Origin: Nonlabens dokdonensis DSW-6
GTDB taxonomy: Bacteria; Bacteroidota; Bacteroidia; Flavobacteriales; Flavobacteriaceae
Length of the DNA: 64,000 nt
Reading direction: 5' to 3'
Assembly: GCF_000332115.1 (NCBI RefSeq)
Contig: NC_020156.1
Coordinates: 3,535,501 to 3,599,500, forward strand
The notes under the pieces were generated by a model, which had not been told where the DNA came from, made no database searches, and saw nothing but the letters and a program-made list of their open reading frames with translations. Positions 8,831 through 17,573 of this stretch are shown piece after piece (position 1 is the first letter of the stretch; each line of letters begins with the position of its first letter). The position numbers and the translations under genes are program-made.

Positions 8831-9337
8831 ATGAGATTAGTATCAGTAATCTTTTGTTTGATTTTCACCTTGAGTAATTTCAATCAATCTGCCAATAAAC
8901 TCAACCAAATCAAAGCAAAAGTTGAGGCTATAGAAAATAATACTTCATTAACTGAGCACTACTTTGACTGGACTAAAATTAGTGGGATCACCTTAGATGG
9001 TGGTGGTATTTTAAGAGTCTGGAAAGATGATAATAGTGAGGTTCATAAAATTTATCGTGAATTAGGTTTGTCTTATGGAAGAACTAGACTAACCATCTAT
9101 TTAGAAAAAGGAGTTCCCATTAAAATAGAAGAAATTGAGGAAAACTTCGGTCGTACGGAACAAGGAATGAATTATAAAGAATTGAACGAGGTGTTCAGAG
9201 TTGATATTTACGTTTACGACTGGGAAATGGATGAAAGTAAAATAGAACGTAAAGGAAAACGTGTTATGACAGAAACACCATGTTCAACTTTTGATTATGA
9301 ACCTACTTTGAAAAGAGCCCTTAAAGCTGTTGACTGA
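8831..9337 (+). CDS. Secreted hypothetical protein
   Basis: 168 residues with an N-terminal hydrophobic signal (MRLVSVIFCLIFTLSNF) and a soluble domain rich in charged residues. It contains the glycine-rich SGITLDGGGILRVW and a WEMDESKIERKGKR segment. No known domain is recognised. It follows the small lipoprotein and the frameshifted membrane frame on the same strand and may share their transcript. No clear terminator separates it from purL, which has its own promoter. Confidence 0.6.
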   Translation: MRLVSVIFCLIFTLSNFNQSANKLNQIKAKVEAIENNTSLTEHYFDWTKISGITLDGGGILRVWKDDNSEVHKIYRELGLSYGRTRLTIYLEKGVPIKIEEIEENFGRTEQGMNYKELNEVFRVDIYVYDWEMDESKIERKGKRVMTETPCSTFDYEPTLKRALKAVD

Positions 9338-9449
9338 TAATTCAAACCTATAACTATTGGAAAATGAATAGTAAAATCAATTACACTACATTAAGAATAA
9401 TGTGAGATACAGAGTACATTTTTATTGTAAACAACTCCGTTAATAATTA

Positions 9450-9464
9450 CGTTTTCGCGTAAGC
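9450..9464. repeat. Degenerate relative of the CGCTTTCGCGAAAGCG palindrome
   Basis: CGTTTTCGCGTAAGC in the purL upstream region keeps the TTTCGCG core but has lost symmetry. Likely a decayed copy. Confidence 0.4.
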
Positions 9465-9494
9465 AAAATGCATCAATTTAAAACACTAAAAAAG

Positions 9495-9502
9495 TATCTT
9501 TG
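9495..9502 (+). promoter_or_regulatory. -7 promoter element TATCTTTG of purL
   Basis: TAnnTTTG match 24 bases upstream of the chosen purL ATG at 9527. The TTG inside it at 9500 is in frame with purL but belongs to the promoter, which is why the later ATG is taken as the start. Confidence 0.65.
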
Positions 9503-9526
9503 CAACAGCCCACAAAAGCGCTTACA

Positions 9527-12500
9527 ATGATTCATTTTTACGGAAACCCTACCAAGTCTTTATACGCAGTTCAAACCCAAACAGCTATCTCTCCAGAAGA
9601 TGATATGAAATTGCAATGGCTGTTTGCAAATGCTCCTAAATTAGAAGCCGATGCGGTATCAGGTTTCTATACTGGGCCGCGTGCCACTACCATTACTCCA
9701 TGGTCCACGAATGCGGTCGAGATTACTCAGAACATGGAAATCAAAGGCATCTTGCGCATCGAAGAATTTCATGCCTGCACAGCAGATTCTGACTATGATA
9801 AAATGCTATTGCAAAAATTTGATGGACTCAATCAATCGCAATTTGACATTAATGTAGAAGCTGAAGGAGTACTAGAAATAGATGATATTCCTGCTTACAA
9901 TATGCAAGAAGGATTGTCGCTAAGCGATGATGAAATTGATTACCTAATCCAGCTTTCTGAAAAATTAGACCGTAAGTTAACCGACAGTGAGGTTTTTGGA
10001 TTCTCACAAGTGAATAGTGAGCACTGCCGCCACAAAATATTTAATGGAACTTTTATTATTGATAGAGAAGAGATGCCTACTTCTCTATTCAAGCTTATTA
10101 AAGAAACTTCTAAGCGCTGGCCTAATGGTATCGTAAGTGCTTATTCAGATAACGTAGCTTTTGTAGAAGGACCAAAAGCAGAACAGTTTGCTCCTAAAAC
10201 AGCAAATAAACCAGACGTTTATCGAACCAGCTTATTTGATTCGGTTATTTCACTAAAGGCAGAAACACACAACTTCCCTACTACCGTAGAGCCATTTAAC
10301 GGCGCTGCAACAGGATCTGGTGGAGAAATACGCGATAGACTTGCTGGTGGACAAGGATCTTTACCACTAGCAGGAACAGCCGTTTACATGACCAGCTACT
10401 CGAGATTAAATGAAGAACGACCATGGGAAAACGGTTTTGAAGCACGCAAGTGGTTGTATCAAACACCGATGGACATCTTAATAAAAGCATCAAATGGTGC
10501 GAGTGATTTTGGTAACAAATTTGGTCAACCGTTGATCACAGGTTCTGTTTTGACATTTGAACACAACGAACACTCAGACGTCATTGCGAGCGAAGCGAAG
10601 CAATCTGCTGATAACGAGCAGATAACCACGTCGCAAACTCCTCGTTATTTAGGTTTTGATAAGGTCATCATGCAAGCTGGCGGAATAGGTTATGGAAAGA
10701 AAGACCAAGCTTTAAAGAAAACTCCAGACGCTGGCGATGACATCATCGTTATGGGTGGAGATAATTATAGAATAGGAATGGGCGGCGCTGCAGTAAGTAG
10801 CGCAGACACTGGCGCACTAGATTCTGGTCTAGAATTGAATGCCGTACAACGTTCCAATCCAGAAATGCAAAAACGTGCTGCAAACGCGATACGTGGACTC
10901 GTAGAAAGTGATAACAATCCTATCAAATCTATTCATGATCACGGTGCTGGTGGACACTTGAATTGTCTATCAGAATTAGTAGAAGAAACTGGCGGAATTA
11001 TAGACGTAGAGAAATTGCCAGTTGGTGATCCTACACTATCTCGTAAAGAATTAATCGGTAACGAGTCCCAAGAACGTATGGGATTAGTTATGGATGCAAA
11101 AGACTCACCTGTACTAGAAGAAATTGCTGCTCGCGAGCGTGCACCTTTTTATAAAGTAGGTAAAGTTACCGGAGATAATAAGTTCACGTTCAGTGAAAAA
11201 GACGGTCGCAGCCCTATGGATCTGGCGCTAGAAGATATGTTCGGTTCTAGTCCTAAAACCATAATGGATGACAAGACCATCGAGCGCATTTATGACGCTG
11301 TTCCTTATGATGGGAAAGATTTTAAACTTTATTTATACAACGTTTTACGCATGGAAGCTGTCGCTTGTAAAGACTGGCTGACTAATAAAGTAGACCGATG
11401 TGTAACAGGTCGCGTTGCCAAACAACAGACTTGTGGAGAATTGCAATTGCCATTAAATAACGTAGGTGTTATGGCGATGGATTATAACGGTAAAAATGGA
11501 GTGGCAACTACAATAGGTCATGCACCAGTTGCCGCATTAATCGATCCAGCTGCTGGTTCTCGCAATGCGATTGCTGAGTCGCTGACTAATCTAGTTTTTG
11601 CACCATTAGAAAAAGGCCTTAAAGGCGTGAGTCTAAGTGCTAACTGGATGTGGCCGTGTAACAATCCTGGAGAAGATGCTCGTTTGTACAGTGCGGTAGA
11701 AGCCGTGAGCGATTTTGCCATTGAGCTAGGAATCAACATTCCTACTGGTAAAGACAGTCTTTCTATGAAGCAAAAATATCCAGATATGGATGTATTGGCT
11801 CCAGGAACGGTTATCATCAGTACGGTAGGTTCTTGTGATGCTATTTCTAAAGTCGTGGAACCGGTATTGCAACGTTATTACAAGGCTCCTATTTATTACA
11901 TCAACATGAGTGGCGATGACCATAAATTAGGTGGTTCTAGCTTTGCACAAACACAAAATAAAATAGGAAATGAATGTCCTACGATTGTGGATAGTTCCGC
12001 TTTCGCGAAAGCGTTTACAGCCATACAATCCTTGATAAAATTAGGCAAAGTGCTCGCAGGACACGATGTTGCTAGTGGTGGATTAATAACCACATTACTA
12101 GAAATGTGTTTCCCATCACAAAACGTGGGAATGGAACTGGATTTGGCACAAGTAGGTCACGATATGGTCAAAGTATTGTTCTCAGAAAATGCCGGAATCG
12201 TGCTTCAAGCAACCGATGATAGCATCGAGAAAGAATTGGCTAAAACAGGCGTTCCTTTCTTTAAAATAGGAAATGCCATAGACGAAGCCGTTTTAGACAT
12301 CAATGAATTCATCATAGACGTAGATGACATGCGCGATGTTTGGTATGAAACTTCGCATTTATTAGATAGAAAACAATCCTTCAACGACAAAGCAGATGAG
12401 CGCGCACTGAATTACGTGAATCAGCCGTTAGAATTTAAATTTCCTGAGCATTTTACAGGAAAACTGCCTGAATTGCCTCAAAAACGCGTTAAAGCGGCCG

Positions 12501-13234
12501 TAATACGTGAAAAAGGAAGTAATTCTGAAAGAGAAATGGCACGCGCAATGTACCTCGCAGGTTTTGAAGTAATCGATGTTCACATGACCGACTTAATTGC
12601 TGGACGTGAGACACTTGAAGATGTACAATTCATAGCCGCAGTAGGCGGATTCTCTAACAGTGATGTTTTAGGAAGTGCCAAAGGTTGGGCTGGTGCCTTC
12701 TTGTATAATGAGAAAGCTAACACGGCATTAAAGAACTTCTTTGCCAGACCAGACACCATGAGTATAGGAGTTTGTAACGGTTGCCAGCTCTTTGTAGAAT
12801 TAGGATTGATCCATCCAGATCATGACGAGAAACCTAAAATGCTTCATAACGATTCAGGGAAGTTTGAATGTAATTTCACCAGTGTAGCAATTGCCAAAAA
12901 CAATTCGATAATGCTACAATCTCTAGAAGGTAGCAAACTAGGAATCTGGGCCGCACACGGAGAAGGAAAATTTCATTTACCAAAAGATCGCAGCGCTTAT
13001 CAAATCCCAGCAACTTATGGTTATGACGGCTATCCAGCAAACCCTAATGGATCTCACTATAACGCTGCGATGTTAAACAGTGAAGATGGACGTCACCTAG
13101 TAATGATGCCACACTTAGAACGATCTACGTTTTCTTGGAACTGGGCACATTACCCTACTGATCGTAAAAATGATGAAGTGACTCCTTGGCTAGAAGCATT
13201 TGTGAATGCTAGGGTTTGGTTGGAGAATAAATAA
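9527..13234 (+). CDS. purL: Phosphoribosylformylglycinamidine synthase (long, single-chain PurL)
   Basis: Glutamine- and ATP-dependent step of purine synthesis (FGAR to FGAM). 1235 residues from the ATG at 9527, the large single-chain form with N-terminal, synthetase and C-terminal glutaminase domains. Visible motifs: FSQVNSEHCRHKIFNG near residue 160; KAETHNFPTTVEPFNGAATG; a second synthetase repeat (PTGKDSLSMKQKY); and a glutaminase domain with the Cys nucleophile in IGVCNGCQLF. Odd feature: between LTFEHNEH and RYLGFDKVIM it carries about 20 extra residues including VIASEAKQS, encoded by a REP-type repeat. It also contains one CGCTTTCGCGAAAGCG palindrome, read as SAFAKAF. The frame stays open across both. 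Confidence 0.97.
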   Translation: MIHFYGNPTKSLYAVQTQTAISPEDDMKLQWLFANAPKLEADAVSGFYTGPRATTITPWSTNAVEITQNMEIKGILRIEEFHACTADSDYDKMLLQKFDGLNQSQFDINVEAEGVLEIDDIPAYNMQEGLSLSDDEIDYLIQLSEKLDRKLTDSEVFGFSQVNSEHCRHKIFNGTFIIDREEMPTSLFKLIKETSKRWPNGIVSAYSDNVAFVEGPKAEQFAPKTANKPDVYRTSLFDSVISLKAETHNFPTTVEPFNGAATGSGGEIRDRLAGGQGSLPLAGTAVYMTSYSRLNEERPWENGFEARKWLYQTPMDILIKASNGASDFGNKFGQPLITGSVLTFEHNEHSDVIASEAKQSADNEQITTSQTPRYLGFDKVIMQAGGIGYGKKDQALKKTPDAGDDIIVMGGDNYRIGMGGAAVSSADTGALDSGLELNAVQRSNPEMQKRAANAIRGLVESDNNPIKSIHDHGAGGHLNCLSELVEETGGIIDVEKLPVGDPTLSRKELIGNESQERMGLVMDAKDSPVLEEIAARERAPFYKVGKVTGDNKFTFSEKDGRSPMDLALEDMFGSSPKTIMDDKTIERIYDAVPYDGKDFKLYLYNVLRMEAVACKDWLTNKVDRCVTGRVAKQQTCGELQLPLNNVGVMAMDYNGKNGVATTIGHAPVAALIDPAAGSRNAIAESLTNLVFAPLEKGLKGVSLSANWMWPCNNPGEDARLYSAVEAVSDFAIELGINIPTGKDSLSMKQKYPDMDVLAPGTVIISTVGSCDAISKVVEPVLQRYYKAPIYYINMSGDDHKLGGSSFAQTQNKIGNECPTIVDSSAFAKAFTAIQSLIKLGKVLAGHDVASGGLITTLLEMCFPSQNVGMELDLAQVGHDMVKVLFSENAGIVLQATDDSIEKELAKTGVPFFKIGNAIDEAVLDINEFIIDVDDMRDVWYETSHLLDRKQSFNDKADERALNYVNQPLEFKFPEHFTGKLPELPQKRVKAAVIREKGSNSEREMARAMYLAGFEVIDVHMTDLIAGRETLEDVQFIAAVGGFSNSDVLGSAKGWAGAFLYNEKANTALKNFFARPDTMSIGVCNGCQLFVELGLIHPDHDEKPKMLHNDSGKFECNFTSVAIAKNNSIMLQSLEGSKLGIWAAHGEGKFHLPKDRSAYQIPATYGYDGYPANPNGSHYNAAMLNSEDGRHLVMMPHLERSTFSWNWAHYPTDRKNDEVTPWLEAFVNARVWLENK
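10578..10650. repeat. REP-type hairpin element inserted in frame inside purL
   Basis: The left arm contains CATTGCGAGCGAAGCGAAGC and ends in ATCTGC (10603-10608). The loop is 9 bases. The right arm starts GCAGAT (10618-10623) and continues with decayed matches GTCGC and CTCCTCG. This is the layout of the CATTGCGAGCGAAGCGAAGCAATC repeats found between genes in many bacteria. Here it is translated within purL. The right arm has diverged, so the insertion looks old or under coding selection. Confidence 0.75.
11998..12013. repeat. CGCTTTCGCGAAAGCG palindrome inside purL
   Basis: Exact copy, read in purL as Ala-Phe-Ala-Lys-Ala (GCT TTC GCG AAA GCG). Confidence 0.95.
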
Positions 13235-13331
13235 TTTGTAAGCCAACATGCCAAGTATTTTTCTTAGCATGTTTGGTTGATGAAAATAAAGCTAAATACT
13301 TTTCTTAAAACCTTTATCTCGATAAGATTTA

Positions 13332-13352
13332 GACTATGCCAACAGCATAGTC
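13332..13352. repeat. Perfect 8-bp stem hairpin
   Basis: GACTATGC and GCATAGTC separated by CAACA. No T run follows on either strand, so it is not a standard terminator. It may mark the left edge of the inserted operon. Confidence 0.5.
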
Positions 13353-13608
13353 CAGCTCATTTAAATTTGTTCCTGCCCTAAAAAATTAAAAGAGCTTGTC
13401 CTTTTCTATTGTTAATACGGTTAACGATTTTGAATTTCTTCTTGACTAAATTACTTTTACCCATACTAATTGACATACTTCCTCTCTTAATCTTGGGTTA
13501 ATATTCTGAATCTATATAAAGCCTAATAAATCTCATTGCACTTAGGTTTTCCAATTGATTGTAAACAATTTTCTATAAATCAAATTTGATATATCTTCTA
13601 TGACTATA

Positions 13609-13674
13609 TATTGTAAAACAATACAAATATATATTGTTATTACATAATTTTTAATAAATTTTTATATTGTAATT
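13609..13674. promoter_or_regulatory. Candidate operator array for the XRE regulator
   Basis: Three direct copies of TATATTGT at 13609, 13632 and 13665. The first forms a perfect dyad TATTGT-AAA-ACAATA (13611-13625). Position upstream of the XRE gene and symmetry suit autoregulation, as with controller proteins of restriction-modification systems. This is inference. Confidence 0.4.
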
Positions 13675-13764
13675 TCGTAATGTTATACAACGCACTAAAA
13701 TGCAGTATTAAAATATAAACCAATACTGTATAAAATGCTTCGCAATGACTGATAAATAGTCAAA

Positions 13765-13977
13765 ATGAACAGAATTAAAGAAGTACTCAAAGAACAGGGA
13801 AGAACGCAAACGTGGTTATCAGAACAGATTGAAAAAAGTTATGTAATAGTAACTAACTATTGCAATAATAATGCACAACCACGTATCGAAGTACTCCGAA
13901 AAATTGCAAACATTTTGGATGTTGATGTGAGAATATTATTAGTGCCAACAAAAAATAATAATCTTGAAAATGAGTGA
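13765..13977 (+). CDS. XRE/Cro-type HTH regulator
   Basis: 70-residue single-domain helix-turn-helix protein. It has the HTH_3 pattern (RIKEVLKEQGRTQTWLSEQI, then PRIEVLRKIANILDVDVRILL). Its stop overlaps the methyltransferase start by 8 bases (ATG at 13970, TGA at 13975-13977), so the two are translationally coupled. By position it is likely the controller of the operon, acting on the TATATTGT repeats upstream. Confidence 0.85.
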   Translation: MNRIKEVLKEQGRTQTWLSEQIEKSYVIVTNYCNNNAQPRIEVLRKIANILDVDVRILLVPTKNNNLENE

Positions 13978-15196
13978 AAAGAAAACATATATTGACCTTT
14001 TCGCAGGTTGTGGCGGACTTTCTCTTGGACTATATAACTCTGGCTTATGGAAAGGATTGTTCGCAATTGAAAAAAGCCCTGACGCGTTTGAAACTTTCAA
14101 CTATAATTTAATTGAAAAAAATAATCATTTTGATTGGCCAAATTGGTTACCAAAATCCAACCACGATATTAATGCAATAATTAAGAATTACCCTAATGAG
14201 CTCAAATCATTAAGAGGTAAAATTGATATGGTCGCTGGCGGACCACCTTGTCAAGGTTTTTCAACAGCTGGAAAAAGAAATGAAAATGATTTAAGAAATA
14301 AATTAATTAAATCATATATAAGATTTATTCGTAAAGTACAACCAAAAGTTATCTTTTTTGAAAATGTAAAAGGTTTTACTCAAAAGTTTGATAAGAATAA
14401 AATTCAAGGAAAAGTGTACTCTGAATACGTAAAAAGTGCATTAGGTTATACTCCAAAAGATAAAAAATATTTAGGCTACAAAGTAGAAGGTCGTCTAGTT
14501 GATTTTTCCGAATATGGTGTTCCACAAAAAAGAACACGTTTCATTTTGGTAGGAATTAGAAAAGATATAGTAAAGAATACGAAACCTACAGATTTTTTTG
14601 ACTCAATAAGAAGCGAAAGAAAAAAATTCCTAATAAACAAAGGTATTGGTTTAACAAATAGTTTGGAAGATGCAATATCAGATTTATTAAGAATTAATGA
14701 GACTATGTCACCTGATACAGCCTCTTTTAAAGCTGGTTTATACAATAGACCTAAGTCAGAATATCAAAAATTATTAAAAGGAAACTATTCAGAAAAAATT
14801 CCTGATAGTCACAGATTTGCAAAACACAATCCTTCTACAATAGAAAAGTTTGAGTACATACTTGAAAATGCAGATAAAAATAAAACACTATCAGATGAAA
14901 TAAAAGAAAAATTTAATCTTAAAAAAAGAACAATAATTCCATTATCTGGAACTACTCCTACTCCAACCATAACGACTTTACCAGATGATTATGTGCATTA
15001 TTGTGAACCTAGAATTTTTACCGTTCGTGAGTATGCAAGGATACAATCATTTGACGATTGGTATGAGTTTAAAGGAAAATACACAACTGGTGGAAAAAGA
15101 AGAACACAAGAGGTTCCGCGTTATTCACAAATTGGTAATGCAATCCCTCCTTTATTCGGTGAACAAGCTGGTATAACAATTAATAATCTTATCTAG
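13970..15196 (+). CDS. DNA (cytosine-5) methyltransferase
   Basis: 408 residues from the ATG at 13970; a TTG two codons earlier is less likely. All core motifs are present in order: I DLFAGCGGLSLG (residues 9-20), IV GGPPCQGFS with catalytic Cys94, VI ENV (131-133), VIII QKRTR (186-190), IX REYARIQSF (353-361), X QIGNAIPP (387-394). The target-recognition region is about residues 200-345. It should therefore be an active enzyme methylating C5 of cytosine in a specific site that cannot be read from sequence. No cognate restriction endonuclease is next to it; instead a GHKL ATPase gene starts one base after its stop. Confidence 0.95.
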   Translation: MSEKKTYIDLFAGCGGLSLGLYNSGLWKGLFAIEKSPDAFETFNYNLIEKNNHFDWPNWLPKSNHDINAIIKNYPNELKSLRGKIDMVAGGPPCQGFSTAGKRNENDLRNKLIKSYIRFIRKVQPKVIFFENVKGFTQKFDKNKIQGKVYSEYVKSALGYTPKDKKYLGYKVEGRLVDFSEYGVPQKRTRFILVGIRKDIVKNTKPTDFFDSIRSERKKFLINKGIGLTNSLEDAISDLLRINETMSPDTASFKAGLYNRPKSEYQKLLKGNYSEKIPDSHRFAKHNPSTIEKFEYILENADKNKTLSDEIKEKFNLKKRTIIPLSGTTPTPTITTLPDDYVHYCEPRIFTVREYARIQSFDDWYEFKGKYTTGGKRRTQEVPRYSQIGNAIPPLFGEQAGITINNLI

Positions 15197-15197
15197 C

Positions 15198-17573
15198 ATG
15201 CAGAAACCTCTTCAATTTAAAGTTAGTTCTGCGTTAAAAAATATAATTGGTAGAGACTTAATCACTGATGACTTTATAGCTGTTTTTGAATTAGTAAAAA
15301 ATTCTTATGATGCTCACGCTACAAGAGTTGATGTGATTTTTCAAGATATCTATACTGAAAAAGGAAAGATCATAATTAAAGACAATGGCAAAGGAATGGG
15401 TTATCAAGACTTACTTGATAAATGGCTATTCGTTGCTCGTTCCTCTAAAAAAGAAGGAGACGAAGAAGATAGTTACAAAAATTTTAGAGATAAGATAAAA
15501 GTAAAAAGAGCTTATGCTGGTGCGAAAGGAATTGGTAGGTTCTCTTGTGATAGACTCGGGAGTGAACTATACCTTGAAACAATTAAAGATGAGGAAAATG
15601 CTAAAACTGAAGCTTTAATAACTGATTGGAATAAATTTGAAGAAGACAGCAATAATGAATTTGTAAATGTGAGTGTTTTGCACGAAACATTAAAGGTTAG
15701 TTCCTACGGAATTAATAAGGGAACTGTACTAGAGATTTCAAATCTTCATAGTGTATGGGATAGGTATAAATTTGAAAGATTAAAAGATTCACTTGCAAGA
15801 CTAATCAACCCTTCAACTATTCAAGATGATGATTCCTTTAAAATTTTTCTATCTGTTGAAGATGAAAAGGAAGGAGATTTAAAGCAAAAAAAGAAAAATA
15901 GCAAACTGTTTGAAAAAGGTAAATTAGACGAATCAGAAATTGACTATTTCCATATCATTAATGGTGAAATTAAAAACCCAATTTTTGAGACTTTACAATT
16001 AAAAACTAGTTATATAGAATCAGATATTCAAAAAGACAATATTATAACTACTTTATTTGAAGGAGGACAATTGGTTTATAAAGTAGTTGAAAAAAATCCA
16101 TTCATGGATTTAACTAATATTCATTATTCAATTTATTTTTTAAATCATTCTGCTAAGCTAACATTTGCAAGAAGAATGGGTGTAGACTCAGTAGAATATG
16201 GTCATATTTTCGTTTATAAGAATGGGCTAAGGGTTTATCCCTATGGCGAAAGAGGAGAAGACCCTTTTAAAATGGATAATAGGAAGGCTCAAGGATACAG
16301 CAGGTACCTAGGCACTAGAGAAGTTCTAGGTTATATTTCTATCAATGGAGAAAATAATAACCTTAGAGAAACTTCAAGTCGTGGAGATGGTTTTATAAGA
16401 ACCAAATCTTACGAAAATTTGGAAACTCAGTTCTATGAAACACTTAAAAAACTAGAAAAGTATACTATTGAAATTACAGATTGGGGGAATTTTTTATCTG
16501 AGAGTGATTATATTAATATTAACGAATCTTTTATCAAAAACGAGGGAAAAGACAATGAAAGAGATTTTAATGTAAATGATAATTTAAGCAAACTAATTTT
16601 AAGCTTAACAAATTCTAAATCTGTTGTTAGTTTTGAAATTGCTCCAAATATTTTAAGCCTTTTAGATTCAAAAAGTAAGGATTCAGCAGAAGGAGTATTA
16701 AAAAGTATCTCAGATTCTTTAGATGAAAATGATTTTGATAAAAACGAAGTCAAAAAAACCATTAAAAGTGTAGAGAAAAAACTTTCTGATTTAAAGAAAA
16801 GCAAAGAAGAAGCAGAGGAAGAAGCTCTTGAAAAGCATATTGAAAATGAAGGTCTTAAAGCTGAATTAAATACAGAAATTGCGAATCGTTTGTTTAGCGA
16901 TTCTGTTATAGGAAGAGAGAAAAAAGACCTATTAAGCCTTCAACATCAAATAACACATACAGCGAATAATATTTCTTGGTCACTAGACAAACTAACCGAA
17001 CTAATTGAAAATGAAGAGTCAAAAGATAAACTTTTGAATCGTGTTCAGAATATTAGTTTAGAGGTACAAAAGATTGTTAGTTCTTCGAGATTTGTCACAA
17101 AAGCTAATTTTAGTACTGAAGCTAGTCGGATTACTGAAGACATAGTTAGTTTCATAAATCATTATATTGAAAAAATATATGTCCCTAATGATTCTTACAT
17201 ACATTCTAGAAATCAAATAGAAATAAATATTAAAACTCCTAAAAGTATTAAAAAAGTAATGAGTTTTAGACCACTTGAAATCACAGTATTACTTGATAAT
17301 TTATTTGTAAATTCAAGAAAGGCAGATGCTACTAGAATTGATTTAACTTGGAGTAAAACTAAAGATAATCTATTATTAAATTTTAAAGATTATGGTAATG
17401 GAATACCTGATGAAATTTTGAATAAAATTTTCAATTTTAAATTCAGTACAACTGATGGTTCTGGTATCGGCTTATATCACACTAGAAAAATTCTAAAAAA
17501 ATATAACGGAACCATTATTGCCTTAGAAAATATCTCAGATGGTGCTGAATTTCAAATAAAATTACCAATATGA
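15198..17573 (+). CDS. Double-GHKL protein: MORC/Hsp90-like ATPase fused to a histidine-kinase module
   Basis: 791 residues. The N-terminal GHKL ATPase has an N-box (ELVKNSYDA, Glu31/Asn35/Asp38), G1 KDNGKGM (61-67) and G2 GAKGIGRFS (108-116), like HATPase_c_3, MORC and Hsp90 proteins. A long middle region follows, including a Lys/Glu-rich coiled coil around residues 520-560. The C-terminus is a histidine-kinase-like unit: DHp-like helix LSLQHQITHTANN (His583, His587), N-box LLDNLFVNSRKA (698-709), G1 DYGNGI (731-736) and G2 GSGIGL (754-759). No membrane segment, so cytoplasmic. Starts 1 base after the methyltransferase stop and overlaps the receiver gene by ATGA. GHKL ATPases beside DNA methylases are a known restriction-linked theme; a fused kinase is unusual. 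Confidence 0.85.
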   Translation: MQKPLQFKVSSALKNIIGRDLITDDFIAVFELVKNSYDAHATRVDVIFQDIYTEKGKIIIKDNGKGMGYQDLLDKWLFVARSSKKEGDEEDSYKNFRDKIKVKRAYAGAKGIGRFSCDRLGSELYLETIKDEENAKTEALITDWNKFEEDSNNEFVNVSVLHETLKVSSYGINKGTVLEISNLHSVWDRYKFERLKDSLARLINPSTIQDDDSFKIFLSVEDEKEGDLKQKKKNSKLFEKGKLDESEIDYFHIINGEIKNPIFETLQLKTSYIESDIQKDNIITTLFEGGQLVYKVVEKNPFMDLTNIHYSIYFLNHSAKLTFARRMGVDSVEYGHIFVYKNGLRVYPYGERGEDPFKMDNRKAQGYSRYLGTREVLGYISINGENNNLRETSSRGDGFIRTKSYENLETQFYETLKKLEKYTIEITDWGNFLSESDYININESFIKNEGKDNERDFNVNDNLSKLILSLTNSKSVVSFEIAPNILSLLDSKSKDSAEGVLKSISDSLDENDFDKNEVKKTIKSVEKKLSDLKKSKEEAEEEALEKHIENEGLKAELNTEIANRLFSDSVIGREKKDLLSLQHQITHTANNISWSLDKLTELIENEESKDKLLNRVQNISLEVQKIVSSSRFVTKANFSTEASRITEDIVSFINHYIEKIYVPNDSYIHSRNQIEINIKTPKSIKKVMSFRPLEITVLLDNLFVNSRKADATRIDLTWSKTKDNLLLNFKDYGNGIPDEILNKIFNFKFSTTDGSGIGLYHTRKILKKYNGTIIALENISDGAEFQIKLPI

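Larger units (their letters stand above)
13235..13764. other. AT-rich intergenic stretch before the methyltransferase operon
   Basis: 530 bases without a credible gene. The first part has a weak inverted repeat AACATGC/GCATGTT (about 13246-13274), possibly the purL terminator. A perfect hairpin GACTATGC-loop-GCATAGTC lies at 13332-13352. The last 160 bases are very AT-rich and carry repeated TATATTGT motifs, probably the control region of the XRE gene. Confidence 0.5.

Noticed and set aside
9500..9526. Earlier TTG start for purL at 9500
   Set aside because: The TTG is part of the -7 promoter box TATCTTTG; the ATG at 9527 begins the conserved MIHFYGNP N-terminus.
10296..12390. Minus-strand open frames inside purL
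   Set aside because: Shadows of the coding strand, with low-complexity translations and no start context.
13970..15196. Calling the methyltransferase operon a classical type II restriction-modification system
   Set aside because: No restriction endonuclease motif (PD-ExK, HNH or GIY-YIG) was recognised in any of the four proteins.
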